DNA of 64,000 bases from Glossina fuscipes. Its lineage: Eukaryota > Arthropoda > Insecta > Diptera > Glossinidae. Made by a program: the position numbers and the translations under genes. Shown in pieces: positions 49,012 to 61,100 of this stretch. The notes beneath the pieces were generated by a model. That model saw only the letters and a list, made by a program, of their open reading frames with translations, searched no databases and was not told where the DNA came from. The DNA lies in NCBI RefSeq assembly GCF_014805625.2, contig NW_023998414.1, positions 7,889,190-7,953,189 of the forward strand. The letters run 5' to 3'. The first letter of the stretch is position 1. The number at the start of each line of letters is the position of its first letter.

Positions 49012-50003
49012 CTTATGTATCTATACATGTGCTTGTGTGTGTGCGATTTGTTTAATTTCAATGGGTAGATGGCCGAATGAATGAATATAATAAAAAGTTA
49101 GTTGAAAAAAATCTTACCGAAATGTAAAGCAAATATGTATATATGCGTTAAGGTTTGAACACTATTAAATATAATATGAAATTTGAAGGAACAAATGTAA
49201 ATAAAAAAAAAAAATTTTTCATAAATACATTTAGAATGCACTATTTTTTACTCACTTAAATTTCTTAAAATAATCTTTTTTTTTTTTAATTTTGTTTTTT
49301 TTGTTTATATTTTTATTACAACCTTCTTCTTACTTTGCTATATAAATAGCGTAAAATATTTTAAATTTCAACTTTAAATTTGTTTTCTAAAAATGTTCAA
49401 AGGAAAAAATGTATATTTTTTTTTTTTTCAATTTTTAATCCGCAAGTGAGGAACCGCTCACAAAATTCACACGTCCACTTTTAATGAAAAATGAAATGAA
49501 ATGAATGGAATGAAATAAAATTTCCGCTGCAAATCTTTGTTTTTTCCTATTTATCTATATCTGTTCGGTTTTTTACTTATTTTTGCCTTCTCCCTGTTTA
49601 CTTTTTTTTTTTTTTTTCTTGTATTTCGTTTTGTTCGCATTTTCGTTCTTATTTCATTGTCCATTGCAGTCAAACCCCTTATTTTGTGTAAAAACCATTA
49701 TTATTATTTTTTTTTTTATTTTTTTTTTTTGGTAATAGTTCTTCAAATTCTTCAAATGATACATAATAGGTATGCGATCTCGTGTTAATATAAGTGAAAT
49801 ATAGAAAGAAATATTTGCGTAAAGGAAAGAAGGAAAAAGAGGACAACGAGAAGAAGAGCAGAAGAGAAGTTTACATATAAGAAAACTAAGAAATGTTCAA
49901 TAAACTTCATTCATTAAACAATTTTGCGAACTGAGAAAAGTGCTAACGCATTACCGCCTAGATCAATACTAAATATTTCGCGCGAAATAAACCGCAAAAT
50001 TAC

Positions 50004-53000
50004 ATGAAACTCTTAAAGCCAAATTGGGTAAATCACGATGGTAATTAATAATAGAACATAATAATAAGTGAAGCCATTTGTTTAAAAATGTTTTTTTTTT
50101 TTTTTTTTTGTTGTTGTTGTTTTTAAATAGAAAAACCAATATTTTCGGTGGATGTGCATCAAGAGTGCCTTAAATTTGCTACGGGTGGTCAAGGCAATGA
50201 TTCCGGGCGAGTAGTTATTTGGAATTTGTTGCCGGTGTTATCTGAAAAAGCCGAATTGGATGAGAGTGTACCAAAAATGTTATGCCAAATGGATAATCAT
50301 TTGGCGTGCGTTAATTGTGTGCGATGGTCTCAAAGTGGTTTCATGTTAGCTTCCGGTTCCGATGATAAACTGTTAATGATTTGGAAGCAATCGAAAGTAA
50401 GTAGTAGTTGTGAGCGCATTTACTTGAAGATAATAATAATAATAATAATAATAAAAGATAGCGGCTTTATTGATTGTAAATATGTTTATATGTTGAAGGG
50501 TCCAAGTGGTGTGTTCGCTACGGGTGGCATTCAGAAGAATTACGAATCGTGGAAATGTGTGTACACATTACGCGGCCATTCAGGTGATGTTTTAGATTTG
50601 GCTTGGTCACCTCAGGATCGTTGGTTGGCCAGTTGTAGTATTGATAACACCATAATTATATGGGATGTGCAAAACTTTCCGGCCATGTTGGCGATGCTGA
50701 AAGGTCACACTGGTCTAGTCAAAGGCATTGCTTGGGATCCAGTTGGTAAATATTTGGCGTCTCAAAGCGATGATCGCAGTGTTAAAATATGGAAAACAAG
50801 CGATTGGACTTGCAGTAACACGATTACTGAACCTTTTGAGGAATGTGGCGGCACAACACATATATTACGTTTGTCTTGGTCGCCAGATGGCCAGTATTTG
50901 GTTTCAGCTCATGCAATGAACGGCGGAGGACCAACCGCTCAAATTATCGAACGCGAGGGCTGGAAGTGTGATAAAGATTTTGTTGGTCATCGTAAGGCAG
51001 TCACATGTGTGCGTTTTCATACAGCTATACTTAAACGGCAAGCGCCGAAAAGTCAAAAACCTCAACAGTATTGCTGTTTAGCGGTCGGTTCACGCGATCG
51101 TAGCCTCTCTGTATGGATGACGGCACTGCAGAGACCGTTAGTGGTAATACACGAACTCTTTAACGACAGTATTCTCGATTTGTCATGGGGACCAGACAAA
51201 TGCATATTATTGGCTTGTAGTGGTGATGGTACTGTGGCGTGTTTACAATTTTCAGAAAATGAATTGGGTACACCGCTCTCGGAGGAGGATAAAAACGCTT
51301 TGTATCAAAGAATTTACGGTAAAAGTGCAACAAATATGGAAAATGGTTCTTCCTCAGTAGCCGATATGGTTATAGAAAATTCCGAATTATTGCAATGCAT
51401 TCAAGAGAAAGTCAAGCCACCCACTTTGCCTAACATATCGTCATCTAATCACAATAATAATTGTGTAGGTCCAGTCATACAAAATACAACACTGCCCTCC
51501 TCAAATGGACTAATCTGCGATATTTCAAATAATAACCCCACCACAATGATAAAATCCGGGAATCTCGCGCAGAATCCCGCATTCGGTTCCAATATTTCGC
51601 CCGTGAAAGCTATTGGTCAACAATTAGAAACGCGAACAGCTGACGGGAAAAGACGTATAACACCGGTGTTTATACCTCTAAATCAAAATGTCCCGGAGAG
51701 TGGAAATGCGAATAACTTAATTAGTTGCTCAAGAGCAACGTCCACAATGAACCAAAGTTTGGATAATAGGACAATTGCTGCAATTGGCGCTGAAACGGGA
51801 ATCAGTAATAACAAGGGTATAGAAAGTACAGTTCTGCCAAAAGCCGCTATTACCGAACAGGAAGAAGGGTAGGCTTTTTCAATTGTGCTTAATTTGATGA
51901 TTCAATCTTAATTGGTATTAATTTGTATTTTTTTTTTTTTTACACTTTTAAGCCGCCTGGATTCGCGTTTAGTCAAAAGTACTAAACCTTTAATGCAGCC
52001 GCTTAAAGTTACTCAAGACGTTTTTCAATCATTTCCCTATTTCAAGCGTACGCCGACTCCTGTAACGGATATAAATCCCGCCAGCTTTATTTCACCATCG
52101 AAAGTTTTTCAAGCTTCTACCTCAGGACCGAAAATACCGATAACCGTCAACACAAAATGTGAATATCAAAAGACTGCTTTAGATTACCGTGTTCACGTAC
52201 ACAACGGTTGTGTTCATACCGCCACAGGTTTATTAGCCAAAGTAACCGCCTATAGATTAAATGTTGGTAAACTATGGGAGACATATGTAGGTGAGTTTTA
52301 GTAAAGTGCTAAATTTTATATATGCGAAACGTTTAAAAATGAAATTATACGCGCGTGCATTTAACTTCAGGTTCGCCTATTGTCAATTTTAATTTTTGCT
52401 CTAAATGCGTGATGTTGTGCAGTTTAGATGGCTCGATGCGTTTACTTGACTTGCATACCGGTAGCATTATAATGCCCGCCATTTCATTAACAACTGCGGT
52501 TATCCAGTGCGCTTTTGTAAGTTCAAACGAAAGAAAAAAAAGTGTTAAAAATCGAAATGAAATCTTCTCGTTTCGCAATAGTGTCCCAAAGGTCGTTTAG
52601 TGGGTGTTATCACCGAATGCGGTATCTTGCGTATTTGGAATATAGAGACCTGTAGTGCGGTATTAGCTACCACCTGTTCAGAGGTTTTCGGTAAACATGG
52701 CGCTGTTATGCAGTTTCATATAACCGAGCATGCCGTACCATTAATTATGTTCGCCAATGGCCACGCTTACTCATATTCACCGCAATTAATGTCGTGGCTA
52801 GTTTTGAATACGAAAGATCCAATTATGCGCCATGGTCTGCAGACGTCTATGCCCAAAGAATTCAACAAAAATTATTTATCCTATCCTTTGACGTCTGTGC
52901 AGGCTTCCACTAATGCGTTTGCCCAACAAACGGCGGCCATTGATTTGTAAGTATGAGCAGCACATATCAAAAAAAAACAAAGAAACGAAAATTTTTAATT

Positions 53001-53621
53001 TTTTTTTTTTTTTAATTTAATTTGTTCTCTCGCTTTTTTAAGAAATGCGAATGACTGGCAGACACAAGCGAAAATTATTTTCATTGAGAATCAAATTAAG
53101 TTATGTGAAGCTATTAATTCACCCGAAGAACTTAAGCATTGGTACAGCATGTTAGCTTTCCAATTGGCAATGAGCGGCAATGAAAAAAAATTAAGATTAT
53201 TACTTAATGACTTATTAGGCTCACCTTCAATAGCCGGGCTCAAGGAACGAACGCATATATTGGTGCGTTTGATTCTTCTTCTTACCTCAATTAATATTAA
53301 TTTTGTAATATATTATTTTTATTTTTATTTTTTTTTTTTGTAATGTAATTTTAGGATATATCCAAACATGATTTATTAGAAAACATTTTGAAACAGTTAA
53401 AGGCACATATAAAATGGCAACGTCTTTACATGGAGTACAATGAGTTGTATGAAAAGTATAAAATTTTACGGAAAAAAGAAATGGAAATCGCGCCTGTATC
53501 GTTAAAATCTTCACAATGTACAATAACCTCTCAGTTTAGATCAGTGGCAGCTACACCTGCGATTACAAAAACCGAAACTGAATCTTGTGCCAAATTGGAT
53601 GAACGTATGGATATGACCTAA
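50004..53621 (+). CDS. Hira: HIRA histone H3.3 chaperone
   Basis: Eight coding exons: 50004-50040, 50131-50396, 50499-51868, 51953-52290, 52371-52516, 52582-52946, 53043-53262 and 53355-53621. They join in phase to 1002 aa. HIRA deposits histone H3.3-H4 independently of replication, and in flies acts in sperm chromatin remodelling. The tiny first exon encodes MKLLKPNWVNHD, matching the family start. The WD40 propeller (1-~370) includes KFATGGQGNDSGRVVIWNLL, CQMDNHLACVNCVRWSQSG, GHTGLVKGIAWDPVGKYLAS and PTAQIIEREGWKCDKDFVGH. The B domain that binds ASF1 is at ~478 (ETRTADGKRRITPVF). The C-terminal Hira domain is carried by exons 5-8 (MLCSLDGSMRLLDL, GVITECGILRIWN, IENQIKLCEAINSPEELKHW). Intron 2 is 102 nt, in frame and stop-free. 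Poly(A) signal at 53702. Confidence 0.97.
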
Positions 53622-53701
53622 ATACAAAGCCTCGTTGAAAAGCAGATTTTTTTGATAAAAAAATCACTGCCCAGCAGTTCATTACAGTACTCTATACCAT
53701 A

Positions 53702-53707
53702 AATAAA
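53702..53707 (+). promoter_or_regulatory. Poly(A) signal of HIRA
   Basis: An AATAAA about 80 nt past the HIRA stop. Confidence 0.55.
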
Positions 53708-54774
53708 TTATAAGAGAAAAACATGAAAAGTCGATTTTACTAGATTAGAAGGTAATATCATCTTGTGTCCATTAATCAAATTGTTTTTTTTTTTCTTTTT
53801 TTTTTTTCAATTTCATTTTAAAGAATGAAATTTTTTATTTTCAAATTGTTTACAAAAGAAATTTAAGTCTCTGTCCATTCTTAGAAAGTGATGCTTACTT
53901 CCTTGGTCTACTTTGTTCTGTCGTTTGCAATCGCAACTCTTCGCCGAAAACAACAAATTCCAACTAAATGTGACGCATAAGTGAATTTATTTTTCTTTTT
54001 GAAAGATTTCGATCAAAAATTGTCGACACTCCTTAATTAATTTATCGAAGAAAGCCTAAGGTGCTGGCTAAAGGATTTCATTTTAAGGTAACAAATAAGT
54101 TTTTGTGACCTTTGGTGGAAAATTGAAGGAGTCAGTGATGCATTTACGCATTCTCGTTACGCATTTAACTTTTTAATTATGAAATAATTTCTGTTTTATC
54201 GTTAATCTACACAATGTCCATAAGAATTATAATGGCTTGGTTTAATGGCTACCATTGGCATGAGAAGATCGTCTTTCTTCTACAATTGCTTTTTGCACTT
54301 GTGATTGTTTCCCATGCATGTAAAGTTTCTTGTAATATCATTAAATCGGAAAATATAGTTTTTGCGCCGTTTAAAATGTTTACACCCCCTTAATTTTTTT
54401 CGATAACTTGGGTAGTGTTCAAGTCAATAAAAAGTACGGCCCAATTACCAGTGGGAATATTATTTTTGAAGTTCATCTCGCGAAATGAACATGATGAGAG
54501 ATAGGAGTTATCGAAATTCATTTGGAGGCTTCATAAGTGCTACTATCCCTTTTTTCTTTCCACCCACATAGCCTTTTTTTCATGTCTTCTTTATCGATTT
54601 TTAACGAGGATTTTCTAATCGAACTACAAAAGGAACATATTTTATCTACTTTTCAAGTGAGCGAAAGAATGCTGCTTGCATTTAAGGTGTAAAGTGTAAA
54701 GTCTACTTAATTTTTTGTTTTCTCAACTCCCTGGAGTTGGATTAGTACTGCTATCGGGAGAGTTTTTTTTTATT

Positions 54775-55050
54775 AACTTAGCACAAGAATTTATTAAATT
54801 TGTGCAGATGTATGCAATCTTTTTGCATACCATTCTATTCAGAATCATTTTATGAATCGATTTAAACTTGTCTTTCCGTCGGTCTATCTTGTTTCATTTC
54901 GTGCTCAATCTACAGTTCGCGATTTTTGCAATATTTGCATATTTTTTTAACGAATCACATACTGATTCGATCTAAGCTTGTCTTTTTGTCTGTCCGTCCT
55001 CGATTTCTTCTACCTACAGGCCGTAATATTCTTCTATTCTCTTCGCCGCG
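54775..55050 (-). mobile_element. GTCY-type repeat, degenerate
   Basis: ATTTATTAAATTTGTGCAGA, TGTATGCAATCTTTTTGCAT, then GAATCATTTTATGAATCGAT, AAACTTGTCTTTCCGTCGGT, and a second CGATCTAAGCTTGTCTTTTT GTCTGTCCGTCC block. The partial duplication suggests two nested or tandem fragments. Confidence 0.45.
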
Positions 55051-55882
55051 TTTTGAAAAGTCGTTATACGAATAATTTTAGATTGTGTAGGATGTTTAAA
55101 GGCGTGTCTACAATGTTTTTGCTTATTTATTTTTCTTTGCTTCTTTATGCAAATTAAAAAATTTTATATTCTCGGCAATTAGTCTTAACGGTCTCACCGA
55201 ACTTCAAAAATATATACAAGACACAATTTCCCTTTCTGCTCTCGTTTTGTTTTCCCTTTTAATCCTTGGAAAGTTATAGTCGATTTCATAGATTGACTTC
55301 AATAAAGTTCTGGTTTCTCTATATCACCTGTTTTTGGCGGAGATTGTTCAGAAAAGCCTTTACAATTATGAATAAGAAATCTCGTGCATCGTCATTATAA
55401 CATTCTTGCCTTGTTCTTCGTAGCTTTCACAAGTAATAATAGGACAAAAAAAAAAAAAAAAACAAACAAAGTTGTATATATGTGAACATAGGCGGTTAGT
55501 AGGAATCCACCGGCTCATCAATGAGATGACCGAGACTAAGTTTAATCAACACTCTCCCGATATTTACTTACGGTTGTAAATTATTATATACAAATATATT
55601 CATTCTGTGCTGACATATTGAAAATGGATCAAGGATTCTCAAGTAATAACCATTTATACAATCAAACGAAATGTGCCGTCCGAATTTCTCCAAATTTCGG
55701 CTGCAACAAACAGCTAGACTCTTTTTTTACTCGCATAAAAATGTCACCCTAGTCGTGAATATTCATAAATTGTGCATAATTTTATAAATAGAATAATAAA
55801 ATTCTGATAGGTCTATAATAAAAGATGGACTTTTGATGGGCGCTCATAGTGAACTATTTTCATTTTATTAAAGTCTAGTATA

Positions 55883-55919
<37 letters not shown>

Positions 55920-56601
55920 TTATCAAAAAACTATCTTACTCATACTATCATTAACAAGTGGCCATTTTGAATGACTTGGAATATTTGTTTTATTGTTCTC
56001 AGCGCCATTCTCTCTTTCTTGAAAATCATTTTTGTGATTTTTATTCAACCCACGTAATTTTTTGGAATAAAATTTGATAAAACTGACTAGACTCGAATTC
56101 CTCGACAAATAGATTGCTTATTATTATTGATAATATTTTCGCATATAGAACCGGATGGGCCAACATAGTTACTCCTAGGGAAATCAAGTTTTTATGTAGC
56201 ATAAATTTTGATTTTTTAATATTTTATGATGAAAATTATCCCATAGAATTGAATTATTTGGCACAATTCTACAACACATGTTTTCACAAAAATTATGCCT
56301 GAAATGGACGGTATTATCGATGAGAATAGATTCGATTCCAAATGTAAAGGATATAAAGTTGAGCCTTGCCAGGATTGTAATATTTTTAATTGTTCAGATT
56401 TTTAAACATTAGAGGATTAACTTTATATTATTAAGGTCTCATTTAATTCCATTTATTTGTTTATTTAATATATCAAAGAATGTTTGTAAAGCATTTTTTT
56501 CGAAATAAAAAAGAAAAAAAAATGATGATTATATACAAGAAACTAAAGTAAAATAACATAATTAAATCTATAAATAAAGTGACGATGAATATTTAAACCT
56601 A

Positions 56602-56607
56602 TTTATT
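56602..56607 (-). promoter_or_regulatory. Poly(A) hexamer overlapping the NELF-B stop codon
   Basis: On the minus strand the last codon, stop and next base read CAA TAA A, so AATAAA overlaps the stop. Further AATAAA hexamers lie downstream at about 56452 and 56460 (minus strand) and may be the ones used. Confidence 0.4.
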
Positions 56608-58862
56608 GCATATAATGCGGTCCAGGTGTGGGTACACTTTTCAGCGGAGAATCGTAGTCAATTTCAGGCTGCTCAGCTATAGGGCACTCTTGCAAAGAAG
56701 CACCAATGCGTTCCTGTAATGTTTCATACAATTTATGAACTGTTTCATTGTGCCCTGTTGTAGGTTGCATGGCCTTCATAAGGCTGCTCAAACGGCCACT
56801 TGGCAATTTATTATGGACATACCTAAAAAATAAAAAAAAAGGGAGAAAATTTTAAGCGAAACTTTAACAAAACGATAGGAGATTGTTTTATATATAGTTT
56901 CTTCACTATCCATAAATTTGGATGTACTTTTAATAAGCATCTACCACCTAACAACTAATAAACATTATCGTAAAATATGTGGAGCCCTTTTCCAACATCT
57001 CCTCGTTGTATCATAATTACAACTATTTCGCAAGTAAATTCTATTCAATGTAAATTGTATATCGCATTTTCGGACTTTAAAATAAAAGAAGAAGGAAAGC
57101 ACTTCTCTCAGACGGATAGAACGATGTTAAATAAAATTAAGCAAGTTTTATATTATAATAGAGGCAAATACCATAAAAGCTTGATCATATGCCTGGTGAC
57201 ATTATCCCGTGTTAAACCAGCAAAAAGAAATTCATCAAAGAGTGTAGTACAAAAGTCTTCGGTAGTAAATTCCTCAGCCATAGGTATTAACAAAGCAATC
57301 TGTTTGTATCCAAAAAATATTAATGTATATATATATATATATATATATGAATATTAAAATTAAATTACCAATGAGTGCAGGAATGGATCTTCATAAGCTC
57401 GATCATCTTTGCAGGAAGATAAAATAGCCAAAACCCTTAGTACACCTACACGGTCTTTTTGCCGAGCTGTATTCAAAGTATAATACATAGCCAATATGCT
57501 AGCGACAGAACTTTCTTGTATATAAGCTTCAACCGCATCAGGCGCCGGTCCAGAATGTTCTATAGTAGTTAAGGCGGATTCTCTTTCATCTGGTGGCAAT
57601 TTAGAGTGTAAGCTGCGACACTGATCATCGACTATTAGAGACATAAGAGCGGGCAAAAATTTAGTAACCACCTGTGAATCTAATTTGGGCTCTTTAAAAT
57701 CCTGGGAATCTATCATAACCCAAGCACTCAAACCCAATGCCAGCATTCTTAAAAGCAAGATCAATATAGTGTTGTCCCTTGGTAAGCCTTCATTATTAAT
57801 TAAATGCTGCAATATTTTAATAGCAGATGTGGCCAAAAAGTTAATAGCATATGGATCGCATAGAGTCATCGAAAGATCGCCTAGAACTTGTTCCTGGCCA
57901 CGCTTAATATTGTCCAGAAAACCTTGTAGTTCGCGTGAGCGCTTAATGTCAACGTTTTTCTCCCGTATACAAGCGTCTAAACACCATGTGAATTTATGGC
58001 AAGGATCGACCGATATAATTTCCTGCACCTCAAGGTCATGTAAAGCCATCAAAAGCTCAGCTCGTAGTGTGCAATAATGAACATTGCGCGTACGCAAAAA
58101 TAATGTCCGTAAAAACTGCAAGACCATGTCATATAACTTGACGCTATTCCCAATCATGTTGGCCAATTTTTGAACGACTTCACCTTGCCTGCGCACTTTA
58201 GGCGATGGATGAAAGAATAAATTATTTAAATTAGTATGATCGAAAAGGACATGCTCTTTTTCACGAATATACTGAGATAAAAGCGGTGATACTTCATCGC
58301 CAAATAATGACTGATGATCGCGCCATATTTGCCTTTTCACCTCAGTGTCAGTATCCGCATACAATTCTCTATCTCTGACTAAAATACGTAAGTACTTATC
58401 ATCTATGTGTGGAGTATTACGCAGTATGGCCATAACTACAGGGCGCAATGCTTTTACTCTTACTACGGGAAAACTTTTAATTAACAATTCTTTTAGTTTC
58501 TTATCACGTTCCCGTACATCTTTTTGTCCCAGCTCATTAATGTGAGTTATTAATTTTTCTCGCAGCTCTTCCATTAACGAAGTATGAAAATCCAAGCGTC
58601 TTACTCCATGTAAATCCAACAAAGGTAACATAGGCCTGAGCGAAGGTAACAGTACACCATTTTCTAGCTTTTAAGAATATAAAATGAAATAGATTTTGAA
58701 ATGAATAGCATTTTGTGGTGAATATATTTGGAATACCTGAAAACTTTCTATTGCCTTCAACGGATCAGTACAAGAGGTTAAAGCTTCTCGCAAATAAGCT
58801 TGCCCAGGGATATGTACTTCTTCTAAACCGGTACCCGTAAATTTGGGAGTTGATTGAGCCAT
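56603..58862 (-). CDS. NELF-B: NELF-B (COBRA1), negative elongation factor subunit
   Basis: Four exons (58862-58737, 58667-57369, 57299-57172, 56822-56603) join in phase to 590 aa; human NELF-B has 580. NELF-B is the scaffold subunit of the NELF complex that, with DSIF, holds RNA polymerase II in promoter-proximal pausing. The start MAQSTPKFTG leads into LTSCTDPLKAIESFQ and ENGVLLPSL. The helical core is strongly conserved: VKRQIWRDHQSLFGDEVSPL, KVRRQGEVVQKL, VKLYDMVLQFLRTLFLRTRN, VHYCTLRAELLMALHDLEVQ, DPCHKFTWCLDACIREKN and GQEQVLGDLSM. Exon 3 (EEFTTEDFCTTLFDEFL) and exon 4 (YVHNKLPSGRLSSLMKAM) give the family's C terminus. The intron at 57300-57368 is only 69 nt and contains a (TA)n tract. 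The gene is tail to tail with HIRA. Confidence 0.97.
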
Positions 58863-60316
58863 AGTTCCGAATGTATTTTATTTATAAACCTCGTTCTTCT
58901 TTTTTAAATATTTTTAATTTGAGCACTTTGTTGGCCTTACACAGGGTTACCTACCCAACGAATGTTTATTTTGCTGCAATTTACAGAAAGAACGTAATAC
59001 TCTATGCTAATTTGCAAAGCCGTCGGCAAAAGTTCCCAATTTGTTCCTCTTTTACAGCACCACTGCGAAAGATGTTGTTGGTTGTTAATTTGGGGAAATA
59101 ATTAACTTTATATCTGGCATTTTACAAAAATAGCAAGTATTTCTTTTATAAATTTATGTATGTATTTTGAATTACACGTCTTCTCTGCAACGAGTAATTG
59201 GTCACTTGAGGCAAACTCTTAATAAAACATTTCCCGCACACAATTGAACGTCCACTGCAACCTAAAGTGCACTCATTGTAAACACAAATAATTTTACTGC
59301 AAACAAACCCATGTATAATATTGTGTACTGTAACAGATTGTCAACATAAATAAGTTTACAGTAAACAAAAGCATATATATTATTGTATAGTGTATCGGAA
59401 CAATCAATATTATCAACCCAACGTAAAGCTTGAGATATCTTGCCTACGCCTATATATTACATTTGAGAGAGGAGAGTGTTTCTCACGCCTTTTGTGCATA
59501 TGTGTATTAGAAATAATCGAAACTCGAAAACGAAGCCTGGCTGACGCCATGCGTAATCAGTATCATTATTAGAATCGAAGAAAATTAAATAGTATGATTT
59601 TATTTAGTAGGAAATATTTTTGACAATATTCGACACTTTTCTAAAAATTTAAACGTTTCATTAGAGCTGCTTTGACCGCGTGAAGAAGAAAATTTGCATT
59701 TGGCAATACTTGTAAAAGTAGTCTGAAGAAGTATCTGAAATATACTCATCTCCCGGGTAAGGAGAAACACTGTTTATTACGAAACACACATAATAGGAAA
59801 TTAAAGAACATGTTTAGTAAATATACTTTAAAAAAATTGGGCCGTCTTTATAGACGTGGTCGTGTAGAAAAAGTGTAACGGTATCGAGGGCTTTGCAGTA
59901 TTGTTTTTTTCTTTTTTAAGATAAACTTTTGAAACAATCATTCATAAAAATTTCTTAATTATCACGTTATCAAGTTATTACTTTTCCTTACATTTTCCTT
60001 TTGATCGGTTACATTTCATTACAGGATAAGAAATGATGCCTTTCTAATTTTGTACGTAGCAAATGGGGAATCATTTCGTGCGTAAAAATATCTAAAAAAC
60101 GCTCAATCAAATGATCTTTTAAAAATGTAGCAGGTAAGGTGAGGGTTAGATTGGATTTACTATTAAAATAAAAATGCCTTTTTCCCCAAATCTTTTCAAA
60201 ACAATAAAAATACAAAATATATCTATCTAAGGTATATGAATTTTTGATAATTTGTCAAGAAATTTTTACTTAGGTATATGAGCACCCTTTAAATAAATCC
60301 CACTCTAATCGCTTTG

Positions 60317-60460
60317 AATATTGTATATTTGGCATCACTTATTCAAATGTGATTAGCATTGTTATTGTAATTTTGTCTACTTTTGAGAGCAGATTTTTTT
60401 GAATACTCTGCATCTGGCAATTAGTTTTTCAAATATTACCAGCATTGCCCTTGTAATTTT
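60317..60460 (+). repeat. Imperfect direct duplication, ~82-bp spacing
   Basis: TTGAATATTGTATATTTGGC, then a TTATTCAAATGTGATTAGCA block and TTGTTATTGTAATTTT, recurs about 82 bp on as TTGAATACTCTGCATCTGGC, TTTTTCAAATATTACCAGCA and TTGCCCTTGTAATTTT. About 80% of bases agree. Confidence 0.55.
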
Positions 60461-61061
60461 CTTCTTTCTTCGCTAGTCTCAACTTAGCAAATTATTTTAG
60501 GGGAAATGTGGTCGGAGGGGTCGGAAATGAAAGCGTAGCGCCTTGTAGAGCGATTAATTGATTTTATTCCAGCGATTCCTTCCGTTACAGGAATCATAGG
60601 ACTTATTGATGCTTTATTAAAGGGGCATTTATAGATAAAATTTGATTTATACATTTTAGGATAATCAGAATTTCTAAACCTCTTAAAGTTTCAACGGCTA
60701 CGTATACCTATTCTAATACCTTAGAAAGGCACAGTTTTGACAACTGATATCCATCGCATTCATATACTCACATGCAAAATTCTTTGTCTCAGTGTCCCAA
60801 TATATCAGTGGCTTCATCTCTTTGTTTATTACGAAGAATGCCACGTCACCTATGGTTCATTTAGTTATTGGAATTACCGCTATACATATATTATGGGGGT
60901 TTTCAAATTCAAAATGCATTTAAGCATGTCCATTTGTACAATTGCTAAATTGGGGGGGAAGAATAAATCGCCTAAGAATTTGCAAAAAGAGTTTGAAAAT
61001 GGCGTAAGCAGATCAAAGAACACGCCTATAACGCTTTGGCCAATTTAGACATCACTTAGCT

Positions 61062-61100
61062 TTTAGAAGAAGAAGAAGAAGAACAACAACAACAACAACA
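61062..61100. repeat. (GAA)n and (CAA)n microsatellite
   Basis: Five to six GAA units followed by about six CAA units. Confidence 0.85.

Larger units (their letters stand above)
38741..50003. other. Divergent intergenic region between SINHCAF and HIRA
   Basis: No gene is recognised in these 11 kb. It holds (GT)n at 39249-39271, a GTCY-type repeat at 39632-39835, a mariner remnant at 40060-40340, SINE copies at 41030 and 44948, and (TA)n tracts at 42849-42899, 43009-43037, 47497-47529, 47960-47984 and 48971-49007. There are also (CA)n at 47416-47441 and many short A/T runs. Promoters and 5' UTRs of both genes must lie here but I cannot place them. Confidence 0.5.
53622..56602. other. Convergent intergenic region between HIRA and NELF-B
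   Basis: The 3' UTRs of both genes fall here (AATAAA at 53702 for HIRA). A GTCY-type repeat lies at 54775-55050 and a (TA)n tract near 55877-55918. No further gene is recognised. Confidence 0.6.

Noticed and set aside
57685..58077. Plus-strand frame opposite NELF-B exon 2
   Set aside because: Antisense shadow of a strongly conserved coding exon.
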